NCBI GenBank assembly: GCA_964470195.1
Contig: CAYYBG010000008.1
Span: 1 to 61,238 of the forward strand
Source of the DNA: RFPI01 sp964470195
GTDB taxonomy: Bacteria > Pseudomonadota > Gammaproteobacteria > Burkholderiales > Methylophilaceae
Reading direction: 5' to 3'
DNA length: 61,238 bases
Shown: in pieces, positions 54,382 to 61,238 of the stretch
How the letters are laid out: the number at the start of each line of letters is the position of its first letter
How positions within the stretch are numbered: the first letter of the stretch is position 1
Program-made: the position numbers and the translations under genes
Notes under the pieces: model-generated
What the model was told of the DNA's origin: nothing
The model's database searches: none
The model's input: the letters and a program-made list of their open reading frames with translations, nothing else

Positions 54382-54531
54382 ATGAAAGGCGTACAGAAGG
54401 CTCACTTACCAGAAAAAATTTGTTGTGTGTGCCAACGGCCGTTCACATGGCGTAAGAAATGGGAAAAGGTATGGCATGAGGTGAAATATTGTTCTGACAA
54501 ATGCCGTCAACAAAAACGTCAGCAAGCTTAA
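54382..54531 (+). CDS. DUF2256 small zinc-finger-like protein
   Basis: 49 residues, read directly from the sequence. It has CCVCQRPFTWRKKWEKVWHE followed by VKYCSDKCRQQKRQQA. The two CxxC-like pairs (C14/C15/C17 region and C37/C41) and the basic composition match the DUF2256 family, which often neighbours photolyase/cryptochrome or DNA-repair genes. The ribosome binding site is AAGGCGAG. It lies between the LysR gene and umuDC; zinc binding is inferred. Confidence 0.85.
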   Translation: MKGVQKAHLPEKICCVCQRPFTWRKKWEKVWHEVKYCSDKCRQQKRQQA

Positions 54532-54550
54532 TCTGAATCCTGCAAATACT

Positions 54551-54583
54551 TTGACGCACTAGTATTATTATTGTTACAATAAT
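54551..54583 (+). promoter_or_regulatory. umuDC promoter with palindromic operator
   Basis: TTGACG (54551-54556), an 18-base spacer and TACAAT (54575-54580) make a good sigma-70 promoter. A perfect 8+1+8 palindrome, ATTATTGTTACAATAAT (54567-54583), covers the -10 box. The spacing puts the transcription start at or next to the umuD ATG (54587), and no ribosome binding site is visible, so the mRNA may be leaderless. The palindrome differs from the usual CTGT-N8-ACAG LexA box. Confidence 0.65.
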
Positions 54584-54586
54584 TAC

Positions 54587-55201
54587 ATGAGTAATAATAA
54601 TCCCTTTCATCTTCGTAAGCGCGCGCCGGGTGCTGGTCGCAAGGCCGGCACAGGTAAATTCCGTGAGCCAACCTCGGTGTTGCGTGTGCCTACCAGTCAA
54701 ACAGCAGTGATTAAAGACTTTCTTGCTGCCTATCAACATAAACGCTTAGCCAATGATTTAGATGCGGTATCCGAGATACAACGTCCCAGCCTAAACAGTA
54801 CAAAACTGGCGTTGCCGCTATTCAGCTCCAAAGTCGCCGCAGGCTTTCCTAGTCCAGCCGATGACCATGTAGAAAAACGCTTAGACCCGAATGATTTTCT
54901 GATAGACCAAAAAGACGCCACTTTCTTCGTCACCATACAAGGCCAGTCCATGATGGATGTAGGCTTGTTGCCGGGGGATAAAGCAGTAGTCGATCGTTCT
55001 AAAGTAGCGGCTATAGGCGATATTGTGTTGGCGGTAGTCGATGGCGAATTTACTGTCAAAACGCTAAGCCGCAAAAAAGACGGCAGCATACGCTTGTTGC
55101 CAGCCAATAGCAGCGGCGCTTATGCGCCTATTGATATCAAAGAAGGCATGCAGTTCGAAATTTGGGGAGTGGTCACAGGCTCATTTCGTCGGTTTAAATA
55201 A
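54587..55201 (+). CDS. umuD: UmuD-type S24 peptidase with extended N-terminus
   Basis: 204 residues against 139 for E. coli UmuD. The LexA/UmuD core is intact: self-cleavage site A85-G86 in VAAGFPSPADDHVEKRLD, catalytic S121 in GQSMMDVG and K158 in FTVKTL, with the same spacing as in E. coli (35 and 37 residues). The extra ~61 N-terminal residues start with a basic segment (RKRAPGAGRKAGTGK) and a possible ribbon-helix-helix-like element (TSVLRVPTSQTAVIKDFLA). This size resembles the UmuD-like repressor of Acinetobacter. It therefore may be both a pol V subunit and a DNA-damage-cleaved repressor. umuC begins two bases after its stop. Confidence 0.88.
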   Translation: MSNNNPFHLRKRAPGAGRKAGTGKFREPTSVLRVPTSQTAVIKDFLAAYQHKRLANDLDAVSEIQRPSLNSTKLALPLFSSKVAAGFPSPADDHVEKRLDPNDFLIDQKDATFFVTIQGQSMMDVGLLPGDKAVVDRSKVAAIGDIVLAVVDGEFTVKTLSRKKDGSIRLLPANSSGAYAPIDIKEGMQFEIWGVVTGSFRRFK

Positions 55202-55203
55202 GC

Positions 55204-56469
55204 ATGCGCAGTATTGCCCTAATCGATGTCAATAACTTCTACGTTTCTTGCGAACGTGTATTCAATCCCAAACTTTGTCAGCAACCGGTGGTGGTGCTAT
55301 CGAATAACGATGGTTGCGCCATTTCACGCAGCAATGAAGCCAAGCAATTAGGCATACGCATGGGTGCGCCGTGGTTTGAGTGTCAACAAATTGCGCGTCA
55401 GCACGGGGTGCAAGCCTTGTCTAGCAACTATGCTTTATACGCTGATATGAGTAATCGGGTGATGTCGATATTGCATGAATTTAGCCCTCAGCAAGAAGTG
55501 TATTCGATAGATGAATGTTTTTTAGATTTGACTGGCATGCACGGCGATTTGCTGAACTATGGCCAACAGATACGGCAACGGGTATTGCAATGGACAGGTT
55601 TGCCAGTCTGTGTCGGTATCGGCAGTAGCAAGACTTTGGCTAAGCTGGCCAATCATTGCGCTAAGAAAACCCCTGACTTAAATGGCGTGTGTAATTTTAA
55701 TCAGATGAGTCGCCAGCAACTGGATAGGCTATTGCAAAATATTCCGGTGGGCGAAGTGTGGGGTGTGGGGCGGCGCTTGGCAGCGCGCTTAGAAGCGATG
55801 GGTATCGCTAACGTGTACGATTTGAAATATAGCGACCGCGAATATTTGCGTCAGCAGTTTAGTGTGTTGATGGCAAAAACTGTCAGCGAATTAAATGGTG
55901 TTGCTTGTATTGAGTTAGAACAAATTCGACCCGCCAAACAACAAATTCTAAGCTCGCGCAGTTTCGGTCGGCCTATCTTCACTTACCATGATTTAGCCGA
56001 AGCGGTCACTCGCTTTACTAGCCGTGCGGCAGAGAAATTACGCGCCCAGCATTCTGTGGCAGCCAGTATCTATGTGTATCTGCGCACCAATCCATTTCAG
56101 CCACAACAAGCGCAATATCAGCGCGGTATTCGCGTGGCCTTGCCAGTGCCAAGCGACGATAGCGGACATCTGGTGCAAGCCGCTTTATATGGATTACAGC
56201 AGATTTATCAGCCCGGTTATCGTTATGCCAAAGCGGGCATTTGTTTAGCCGATTTATCTGATGTGCGCTTGCAACAGGCCTCGCTATTTGCTGCTACGAC
56301 ACACACTAGACCCAAGCTAATGGCGACGTTAGATGCGTTAAATCAGCGCTTGGGGCGCGATACGGTACGCTTTGCTAGTGAGGGGATAAGTTATCAATGG
56401 AAAATGCGTCAGGCCAATAAAAGCCCCAACTACACTACCCGTTGGCAGGATTTACTAAGCGCTAATTAG
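55204..56469 (+). CDS. umuC: UmuC, Y-family DNA polymerase V catalytic subunit
   Basis: 421 residues, about full length. Catalytic acidic residues lie in ALIDVNNFYVSCERVF and VYSIDECFLDLTGM. The thumb/HhH region (CVGIGSSKTLAKLANHCAKK; WGVGRRLAARLEAMGI), little finger and the C-terminal UmuC-specific tail (SEGISYQWKMRQANKSPNYT) are all present. With processed UmuD it performs error-prone translesion synthesis. Its stop codon overlaps that of the convergent gene on the minus strand. Confidence 0.95.
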   Translation: MRSIALIDVNNFYVSCERVFNPKLCQQPVVVLSNNDGCAISRSNEAKQLGIRMGAPWFECQQIARQHGVQALSSNYALYADMSNRVMSILHEFSPQQEVYSIDECFLDLTGMHGDLLNYGQQIRQRVLQWTGLPVCVGIGSSKTLAKLANHCAKKTPDLNGVCNFNQMSRQQLDRLLQNIPVGEVWGVGRRLAARLEAMGIANVYDLKYSDREYLRQQFSVLMAKTVSELNGVACIELEQIRPAKQQILSSRSFGRPIFTYHDLAEAVTRFTSRAAEKLRAQHSVAASIYVYLRTNPFQPQQAQYQRGIRVALPVPSDDSGHLVQAALYGLQQIYQPGYRYAKAGICLADLSDVRLQQASLFAATTHTRPKLMATLDALNQRLGRDTVRFASEGISYQWKMRQANKSPNYTTRWQDLLSAN

Positions 56470-57002
56470 CGCGATGGCGGTTGCCAATCTTTACCTTCAT
56501 CGTCAGATTGCAAAGTCATCGTTGGCGCTGGCTGGCCATCAGTCAATTGCAGATGCAAAATAATTTGCTGCGCTTGTTGTTCAAAACGTAGTTGGCTGAC
56601 TGGCCCATCAAACAATCGTTTGGCCGGTGAAGTGACCCATGCTTGGCTATCTAATCGGGCATAAAACACTCCGCTATGCAGCCTAGATAACCATGCAATA
56701 TGCCAACCCCAATCTGCGCCTTTGAGCGCGACCACCACAGGAAAATCACACTGGCTTTGCGTATCTGTCTGACTATCATTCGATGGTTGAGTAAAGCTTA
56801 AGCGGCTAGATTTTGGCTCTTCTAAGCCAATAGATTCAACCAGCAAATCGTTCACCGCATGGGCAAAACGCTGCTGGCGGATTTGTATATGATGTTCTGC
56901 TTGTTGGTCGGGGCTAAAGAATTGATAGGGCGGACAATCCGCGTGAGCAGCAGCAACCGCGCTAAAACCAGTCAACAACAAGGCTAAACAAAATTGCCGC
57001 AT
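56466..57002 (-). CDS. Exported protein of unknown function in the tonB-exbBD operon
   Basis: 178 residues from the ATG at 57002, where a tidy signal peptide begins (MRQFCLALLLTGFSAVAAAH|A); a TTG at 57035 would extend into exbD. The mature part has two cysteines, a Ser/Asp/Gln-rich middle and a beta-rich end (VVVALKGADWGWHIAWLSRL; MTLQSDDEGKDWQPPSR). I do not recognise the family. It follows exbD almost directly and is probably co-transcribed with the Fur-type Ton genes. Confidence 0.65.
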   Translation of the reverse strand: MRQFCLALLLTGFSAVAAAHADCPPYQFFSPDQQAEHHIQIRQQRFAHAVNDLLVESIGLEEPKSSRLSFTQPSNDSQTDTQSQCDFPVVVALKGADWGWHIAWLSRLHSGVFYARLDSQAWVTSPAKRLFDGPVSQLRFEQQAQQIILHLQLTDGQPAPTMTLQSDDEGKDWQPPSR

Positions 57003-57015
57003 ACTGGCTTGCTGA

Positions 57016-57441
57016 CTATTCAGGTTGGCTGACAAACCCTAGCTTCCTAATGCCAGCTTGATGGGCGGCTGCCATAATTTCCGCTAGCAACTGATAGCGA
57101 GTTTGTTTATCGGCGCGCAGATGAATTTCTGACTGAGGGTTGGCTTGTGCTTGCTGTATCAGTTTTTGTTTAATGCTATTTTTATCGACAGGCTGATCAT
57201 TCCAATAAATATTAGCGTTGCCATCGATGGAAATATTCACAATCTGCGGTTTTTCTTGTATCAGTTGACTATTCGCTTTAGGTAAATCAATACGCACCGC
57301 GTGGGTCAATAAGGGCGCGGTGATAATAAAGATGACCAACAGCACTAACATGACATCTACCAATGGGGTGGTATTGATTTCTGACATTGGCGCGGGTGCG
57401 CTTTGTTGCAGGCCTATGCTATGTTTATTTAGTTTAATCAT
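57016..57441 (-). CDS. exbD: ExbD biopolymer transport protein
   Basis: 141 residues: an N-terminal cytoplasmic tail, a membrane helix with the essential Asp (INTTPLVDVMLVLLVIFIIT, about 20-39) and a periplasmic domain. It sits in the order tonB-exbB-exbD, overlapping exbB by one base, and forms the conventional Ton motor for TonB-dependent receptors. Confidence 0.93.
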   Translation of the reverse strand: MIKLNKHSIGLQQSAPAPMSEINTTPLVDVMLVLLVIFIITAPLLTHAVRIDLPKANSQLIQEKPQIVNISIDGNANIYWNDQPVDKNSIKQKLIQQAQANPQSEIHLRADKQTRYQLLAEIMAAAHQAGIRKLGFVSQPE

Positions 57442-58148
57442 TAGCGTGGACGTGCTAGAGAAGCGATAGAAGCAGAAGTTTGCTCAGGGTTGCTAACATT
57501 CAGGCTAGCCCCGGTGGTTAGCAAGCTATGAATTTCTTCGGCAAAACGCGTTAAGCGATGTTGGTTATTTAAATTGGCTTTGACCAAAGCGTTATAAGCC
57601 AACACCGCAGGAATAGCTACCGCCAAGCCAACTGCAGTCATAATTAAAGCCTCACCCACGGGACCTGCAACTTTGTCTAAGGTAGCTTGGCCACTAACGC
57701 TAATACTTTCTAGTGCGTGATAAATTCCCCACACCGTGCCAAATAATCCGACAAATGGCGCAATACTGCCCACAGAGGCCAGCAGACTTAAGCCACGTTG
57801 ATCGGCTTGACTTTGATCGGAAATAATTCGGTTGGCCACTTTAGCAACAAAATCTGCTCTATCAACTGTTGTAAGATTAGCGTTTTTATCTGCCTGTTCG
57901 GCTGCCAATAAGGCCTTTTTGGCTAATTCAGCCATTGCCGTAGCAGCTTCAATTTGATGTATCGCAGCCAAACTATGACAAGCGGCATATTCGGCAATAA
58001 ACGCCTTTTGCGCATAGCGCTCGCGTAGCAGATTGATGCTACGCTCAATAATCACAAACCAACTTAACAATGACATCACCACCAAAATAATAGCCACTGA
58101 AATTGAAACGGGACCACCCGCCAAAATAAAACTAAGCTCGGAATGCAT
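57441..58148 (-). CDS. exbB: ExbB proton channel protein
   Basis: 235 residues, standard ExbB size, with three membrane helices. Conserved MotA/TolQ/ExbB segments are GLSLLASVGSIAPFVGLFGTVWGI and ALIMTAVGLAVAIPAVLAYN. It lacks any fused periplasmic domain, unlike the other ExbB in the window. It follows tonB by 39 bases. Confidence 0.93.
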   Translation of the reverse strand: MHSELSFILAGGPVSISVAIILVVMSLLSWFVIIERSINLLRERYAQKAFIAEYAACHSLAAIHQIEAATAMAELAKKALLAAEQADKNANLTTVDRADFVAKVANRIISDQSQADQRGLSLLASVGSIAPFVGLFGTVWGIYHALESISVSGQATLDKVAGPVGEALIMTAVGLAVAIPAVLAYNALVKANLNNQHRLTRFAEEIHSLLTTGASLNVSNPEQTSASIASLARPR

Positions 58149-58187
58149 ATTTAAATCTCTCTGATTTATTGCGATAGATAGATGGAA

Positions 58188-59009
58188 TTAAGAATCTAGA
58201 TTAAAACGAATAGGCACAATCACGCTGCCGCTGACCGGATGATTGTTGCTGCTGGCAGGAATAAACTTCCAATTTTTTACCGCTTGTAGTGCAGATTTAT
58301 CTAAAGCCTCATAGCCGCTGCTCTGCTCGACCACTACACGCTCAGGAAGCCCTTCAGCATTGACTAATACCTTTAGCATCACTTTGCCTTGCTCGCCACG
58401 ACGTTGAGAAGATCTAGGATATTCTGGGGCAGGATTTTGCAAATAATTAGCATTAAATTTCGGTGCCACGATGGCCACCTCGGCATTGGCTTTTTCGCTG
58501 TTATTGGCGCTAGCTGTATTCGCTTCAGTGGGCGCAACTTTATCAAGCTTGGCAGGCTCGCTAGGCTCGGTATTGGCTTTAGCGCTAGTGCTTGGTTCGC
58601 TGATAGATTTTTCTGTTGGCACGCTAACCGGTGCGCTAATGGTGGCGGGCAAAGGCTTAGCTTGGCTGACTGGAGTGATATGGCGAGTTTCCACTACTGC
58701 AGGTGCATGGCTGGCTTTGGCTTGCGCATGAATGGGCGCTTCATTGATAAAGGCAACGCTGATAGGCTTAGGGTCATGCCAATCAACTGGCTGGCTGTTG
58801 TGATTGTTGGCCAAGGTTGAAAGCAGGACGATATGGGCGATTGCCACCAAACCTAAAGTCAGAAACTTAGCGCCCGCATCTGATTCGGACTTGTCTTGCA
58901 ATAAAGCCGCAGCGGATAGGCGCAAAGTTTCATGTGTTGCAATCACTGCAACATTGTTGCCTGGGGGGGTGGCTGTTGAATGGGCAAGCTGTCTTAATAG
59001 GTTTTGCAT
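58188..59009 (-). CDS. tonB: TonB energy transducer
   Basis: 273 residues from the ATG at 59009; a TTG at 59021 adds four residues and neither has a clear ribosome binding site. The cytoplasmic N-terminus is unusually long (~50 residues) before the membrane helix (FLTLGLVAIAHIVLLSTL). A Pro/Ala/Ser/Glu-rich periplasmic spacer and a classical TonB C-terminal domain follow (NPAPEYPRSSQRRGEQGKVM; SALQAVKNWKFIPA). It energises outer-membrane receptors, probably for iron chelates, given the Fur-type site upstream. Confidence 0.9.
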   Translation of the reverse strand: MQNLLRQLAHSTATPPGNNVAVIATHETLRLSAAALLQDKSESDAGAKFLTLGLVAIAHIVLLSTLANNHNSQPVDWHDPKPISVAFINEAPIHAQAKASHAPAVVETRHITPVSQAKPLPATISAPVSVPTEKSISEPSTSAKANTEPSEPAKLDKVAPTEANTASANNSEKANAEVAIVAPKFNANYLQNPAPEYPRSSQRRGEQGKVMLKVLVNAEGLPERVVVEQSSGYEALDKSALQAVKNWKFIPASSNNHPVSGSVIVPIRFNLDS

Positions 59010-59077
59010 GGCGGCAATCAAATCTCAATCTATCGTCAAGTGTAGTTAAATTGCTTCAATTCATTTATTCGATTTAG

Positions 59078-59110
59078 TGTAATGATAATAATTCTCATTT
59101 AAAAAGTAAA
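59078..59110 (-). promoter_or_regulatory. Fur box overlapping the tonB promoter
   Basis: Plus-strand bases 59078-59096 (TGTAATGATAATAATTCTC) match the 19-bp Fur consensus at 15 positions, including AATGATAAT intact. On the minus strand, TTTACT (59110-59105), a 17-base spacer and TATCAT form a promoter that the site overlaps, so iron-loaded Fur would repress tonB-exbB-exbD. Confidence 0.8.
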
Positions 59111-59291
59111 GTGTTTTTTGTATTTTGCAAAGGGTCTATCAGCCTGCTAATAAATGACCAATATAGTGGTTATTTTATGTTGACTATATTGTCTTAAATA
59201 TGTATCATAAAAGCATAATAATAAATGATTAATTCACTTTTATTTTTTCTATCAGGACTTACAAAAAAGGCCTTAGGCGAGGATAAAAACG

Positions 59292-59825
59292 ATGTCCAAG
59301 AAATTGTTATTTTTATATCTGTTATCTAGCAGCCATTTAGCCTGCGCATCTTTGCAACAACAACTGTTGCAATTAAACCAATTAGAATCACAAATCCAAC
59401 AACAAAGCCAGCAAATTGCTCGCCTACTGGATAGCCAAAAAACCTCGGCATTAAGGCTACATGATTGGTCTGTCAGCAAAAGCTGGTGGACGCATGAATT
59501 TAGTATTTTGGAAAGTATGCAGATAGGCAAAAATACCATTAAGTTATATCTGCGTATCCCCAGCCAGCAAAGAGATGTGCCTGCTTTAATCGCTCATCAT
59601 AATGTCGCCATTGCGGCGCGTAGTTGCAGTGAACATGCGGTGGAAATAAAAAACTTTCAAAGCGAGGTGCAATCCTTGGCGCTTAAACATGCTTTGCAAA
59701 TTCAGTTTGAGCGCGCCAAATTGAGTTGTAGTGCGCTGAGAGTGATTGGCGCTAATTTTTATAATGATTACCAAATATTAGAAAAACAGCAATTAGCTGT
59801 ACGTAGTTTGTCTGATCAGCTTTGA
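59292..59825 (+). CDS. Periplasmic coiled-coil protein of unknown function
   Basis: 177 residues with a probable signal peptide (KKLLFLYLLSSSHLACAS). A Gln-rich coiled coil (residues about 20-50: LQQQLLQLNQLESQIQQQSQ) is followed by a compact part with two cysteines and no recognised motif. It is divergent from tonB across a 282-base region holding the Fur box, so it may also be iron-responsive, though no second site is evident. Confidence 0.6.
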   Translation: MSKKLLFLYLLSSSHLACASLQQQLLQLNQLESQIQQQSQQIARLLDSQKTSALRLHDWSVSKSWWTHEFSILESMQIGKNTIKLYLRIPSQQRDVPALIAHHNVAIAARSCSEHAVEIKNFQSEVQSLALKHALQIQFERAKLSCSALRVIGANFYNDYQILEKQQLAVRSLSDQL

Positions 59826-59896
59826 TTCCTGCTGACTATGGCGCTAAGCCTTGCGCAAAAAAATACTAAACAAGTGGCCAAGCTGATCATGCTGGT

Positions 59897-60526
59897 TTAA
59901 AACATGTGATCAAATAAGCCCTGAATGCCTTTGGCGATAAATTCTACTGCCATGGCGGCCAAGATTAGCCCCATTAAGCGAGTAACGATATTGATGCCGA
60001 TTACCCCTAGCAGTTGGGCAATATAACCTGATAAACGCAAGGCTAGCCATGCTATCGCCACCACTAGGCTGATAGGGATTAATAAGCTGAGATGAAAAAA
60101 GAAATGATGTTGCTGTTCCGCCGCAATAATGACACTGCTAATAGCGCCCGGACCGGCCAATAAAGGCACGCTAAGAGGAACCACGGCGACCATCTCTTTA
60201 TCCGCAAGATTGCTTTGCCTATCAGTGGCTTTGCCGCTGCGGCGTTGTTTGCCGTTTAACATATGCAGGGCAATCAGCATGATTAATATGCCCCCAGCGA
60301 CTTGGAAAGATGGGATAGAAATACCAAAAAAATTCAGGATATGTTCACCCAGCAAGGCCGCCACCGAAAGCACAGAAAACACAGTAATCGCGACCAAATA
60401 ACAAATACGCTGCTTGTCTTTTTCTGACCACCCTTGCGTGGCGCTGATAAAAATCGGCACAGAACCAATCGGGTTGACGATGGCAAATAAGGCAATCCCA
60501 GTTTTAAGCAAAAAAGCAAAGTCCAT
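59897..60526 (-). CDS. MarC-family integral membrane protein
   Basis: 209 residues, the family's standard size, with six membrane helices. The MarC/UPF0056 signature is evident in FAIVNPIGSVPIFISATQGW at the N-terminus and VPLSVPLLAGPGAIS in the middle (about 115-130). Family members are often annotated as NAAT-type transporters; actual substrates are unproven. GAGAA precedes the ATG. It is convergent with the coiled-coil gene at 59292. Confidence 0.9.
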   Translation of the reverse strand: MDFAFLLKTGIALFAIVNPIGSVPIFISATQGWSEKDKQRICYLVAITVFSVLSVAALLGEHILNFFGISIPSFQVAGGILIMLIALHMLNGKQRRSGKATDRQSNLADKEMVAVVPLSVPLLAGPGAISSVIIAAEQQHHFFFHLSLLIPISLVVAIAWLALRLSGYIAQLLGVIGINIVTRLMGLILAAMAVEFIAKGIQGLFDHMF

Positions 60527-60802
60527 GATGTTCTCGATTTGAAATGAATGGTGAATAGAAACAATGGTTTTGACGCAAAAGCTGATTATCCGGTTCCAGC
60601 GGGCTAACCACCCTGATGCTGTGCAATCAGATAAAGCAATTAATTAACGACTATTAAAACATTTACCAGCACCGCAAAGCTTAGCAATAGTTTGATGAAT
60701 GTAAAAATGATATTGATGATGCGCAAACTTAACTGATTAAAGTAAAATATAGTCAACAATAAAAATATTCTTTAGCAAAACAATCACAATATAGGATTAG
60801 CA

Positions 60803-61189
60803 ATGGATCAAAAGCAATCTAACAATGTGCTGCAGTCGGAGAATTTTCAGCAAGCGCTGCAGCAACATCAATCCGGCAATATTGCCGAGGCCATGCAACA
60901 CTATCAGGCATTACTGCTTGAGCACCCCAATGAATCGCAAATTTTATATTTGCTTGGCACCGGTTATTGCCAAACTGGTAAGTCGCAACAAGCTATCGAG
61001 ACGCTGCAATTATCCCTGCAAATCAATCCCAGCAATCCTTTTGCTTGTAACAATTTGGGCAATGCCTATAAGGACCAACAACAAAAGGATAAGGCGCTGG
61101 AGTGCTACAACCAAGCGGTGCGTTTAAAAGCGGATTATGAGAGTGCCTTCTTTAATCGCGGCGTGTTATTACGCAAGTTGCAGCGCTGA
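60803..61189 (+). CDS. Small tetratricopeptide-repeat protein
   Basis: 128 residues and complete. It contains about three TPR motifs (GNIAEAMQHYQALLLEHPNE; GKSQQAIETLQLSLQINPSN; QQKDKALECYNQAVRLKADY). There is no signal peptide or membrane segment, so it is probably a cytoplasmic scaffold. About 275 bases upstream contain no other gene; the region presumably holds divergent promoters for this gene and the MarC-family gene. Confidence 0.82.
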   Translation: MDQKQSNNVLQSENFQQALQQHQSGNIAEAMQHYQALLLEHPNESQILYLLGTGYCQTGKSQQAIETLQLSLQINPSNPFACNNLGNAYKDQQQKDKALECYNQAVRLKADYESAFFNRGVLLRKLQR

Positions 61190-61238
61190 ACTGCGTTTAA
61201 AATTAGTACCAGTATGAGTGAGAGTTTTATCTTACATT

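Noticed and set aside
54541..54590. Canonical LexA box before umuD
   Set aside because: No CTGT-N8-ACAG sequence is present; the only strong symmetry is the ATTATTGT/ACAATAAT palindrome, reported separately.
1..61238. Insertion sequences, integrases, tRNA or rRNA genes marking an island border
   Set aside because: None was found by reading both strands, so mobility of the secretion block rests only on composition and gene order.

Overview
The window looks like a chromosomal segment of a Gram-negative, AT-rich betaproteobacterium. The evidence is outer-membrane machinery throughout, an EpsA-like LuxR regulator, a DabAB inorganic carbon transporter, a Fur-type site and family resemblances to Nitrosomonadales/Methylophilaceae. 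This placement comes from recalled family distributions, not from a search. No rRNA, tRNA, CRISPR array, transposase or integrase was seen.

Left part (about 0.4-38.3 kb): every gene is on the plus strand and nearly all concern the cell surface or secretion. It opens with a secreted beta-propeller protein carrying a type I secretion tail and a tandem-domain 2-oxoglutarate/Fe(II) oxygenase. A compact nine- to ten-gene type II secretion/type IV pilus hybrid cluster follows (4.1-13.5 kb: gspG, gspF, gspE, PilM/N/O-like genes, a GspC/PilP-like gene, a secretin and three more pseudopilins). Next come a LuxR/EpsA-like regulator, an RTX protein with a Pro-Thr linker and a secreted protein of unknown function. 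The largest unit is a two-partner secretion locus (18.9-37.5 kb): a TpsB transporter, a 3,366-residue TpsA filamentous haemagglutinin, an ExbB fused to a periplasmic DUF2341/LamG-like region, two ExbD proteins, a TonB, a putative porin, a periplasmic coiled-coil protein and a parvulin isomerase. A prepilin peptidase, missing from the type II cluster itself, closes the block. The best candidate for an undescribed system is this TPS locus with its own Ton motor.

Middle part (38.4-48.8 kb): a minus-strand YaiO/HEAT/glycosyltransferase operon, probably for a surface polysaccharide; a lone molybdopterin oxidoreductase; a decayed RTX-type gene; and a lipid A modification group. The last comprises an EptA phosphoethanolamine transferase behind a near-consensus sigma-54 promoter, convergent with ArnT-like and ArnC-like glycosyltransferases.

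Right part (48.9-61.2 kb): visibly richer in GC and more housekeeping in character. It holds dabB-dabA-DUF6671 with a divergent LysR regulator; a DUF2256 mini-gene; umuD-umuC with a long UmuD N-terminus and a palindrome over the promoter; a conventional Fur-type tonB-exbB-exbD operon; a MarC-family protein; and a TPR protein. The window therefore holds two separate Ton motors: one apparently iron-regulated, the other embedded in the haemagglutinin locus with no visible Fur site.
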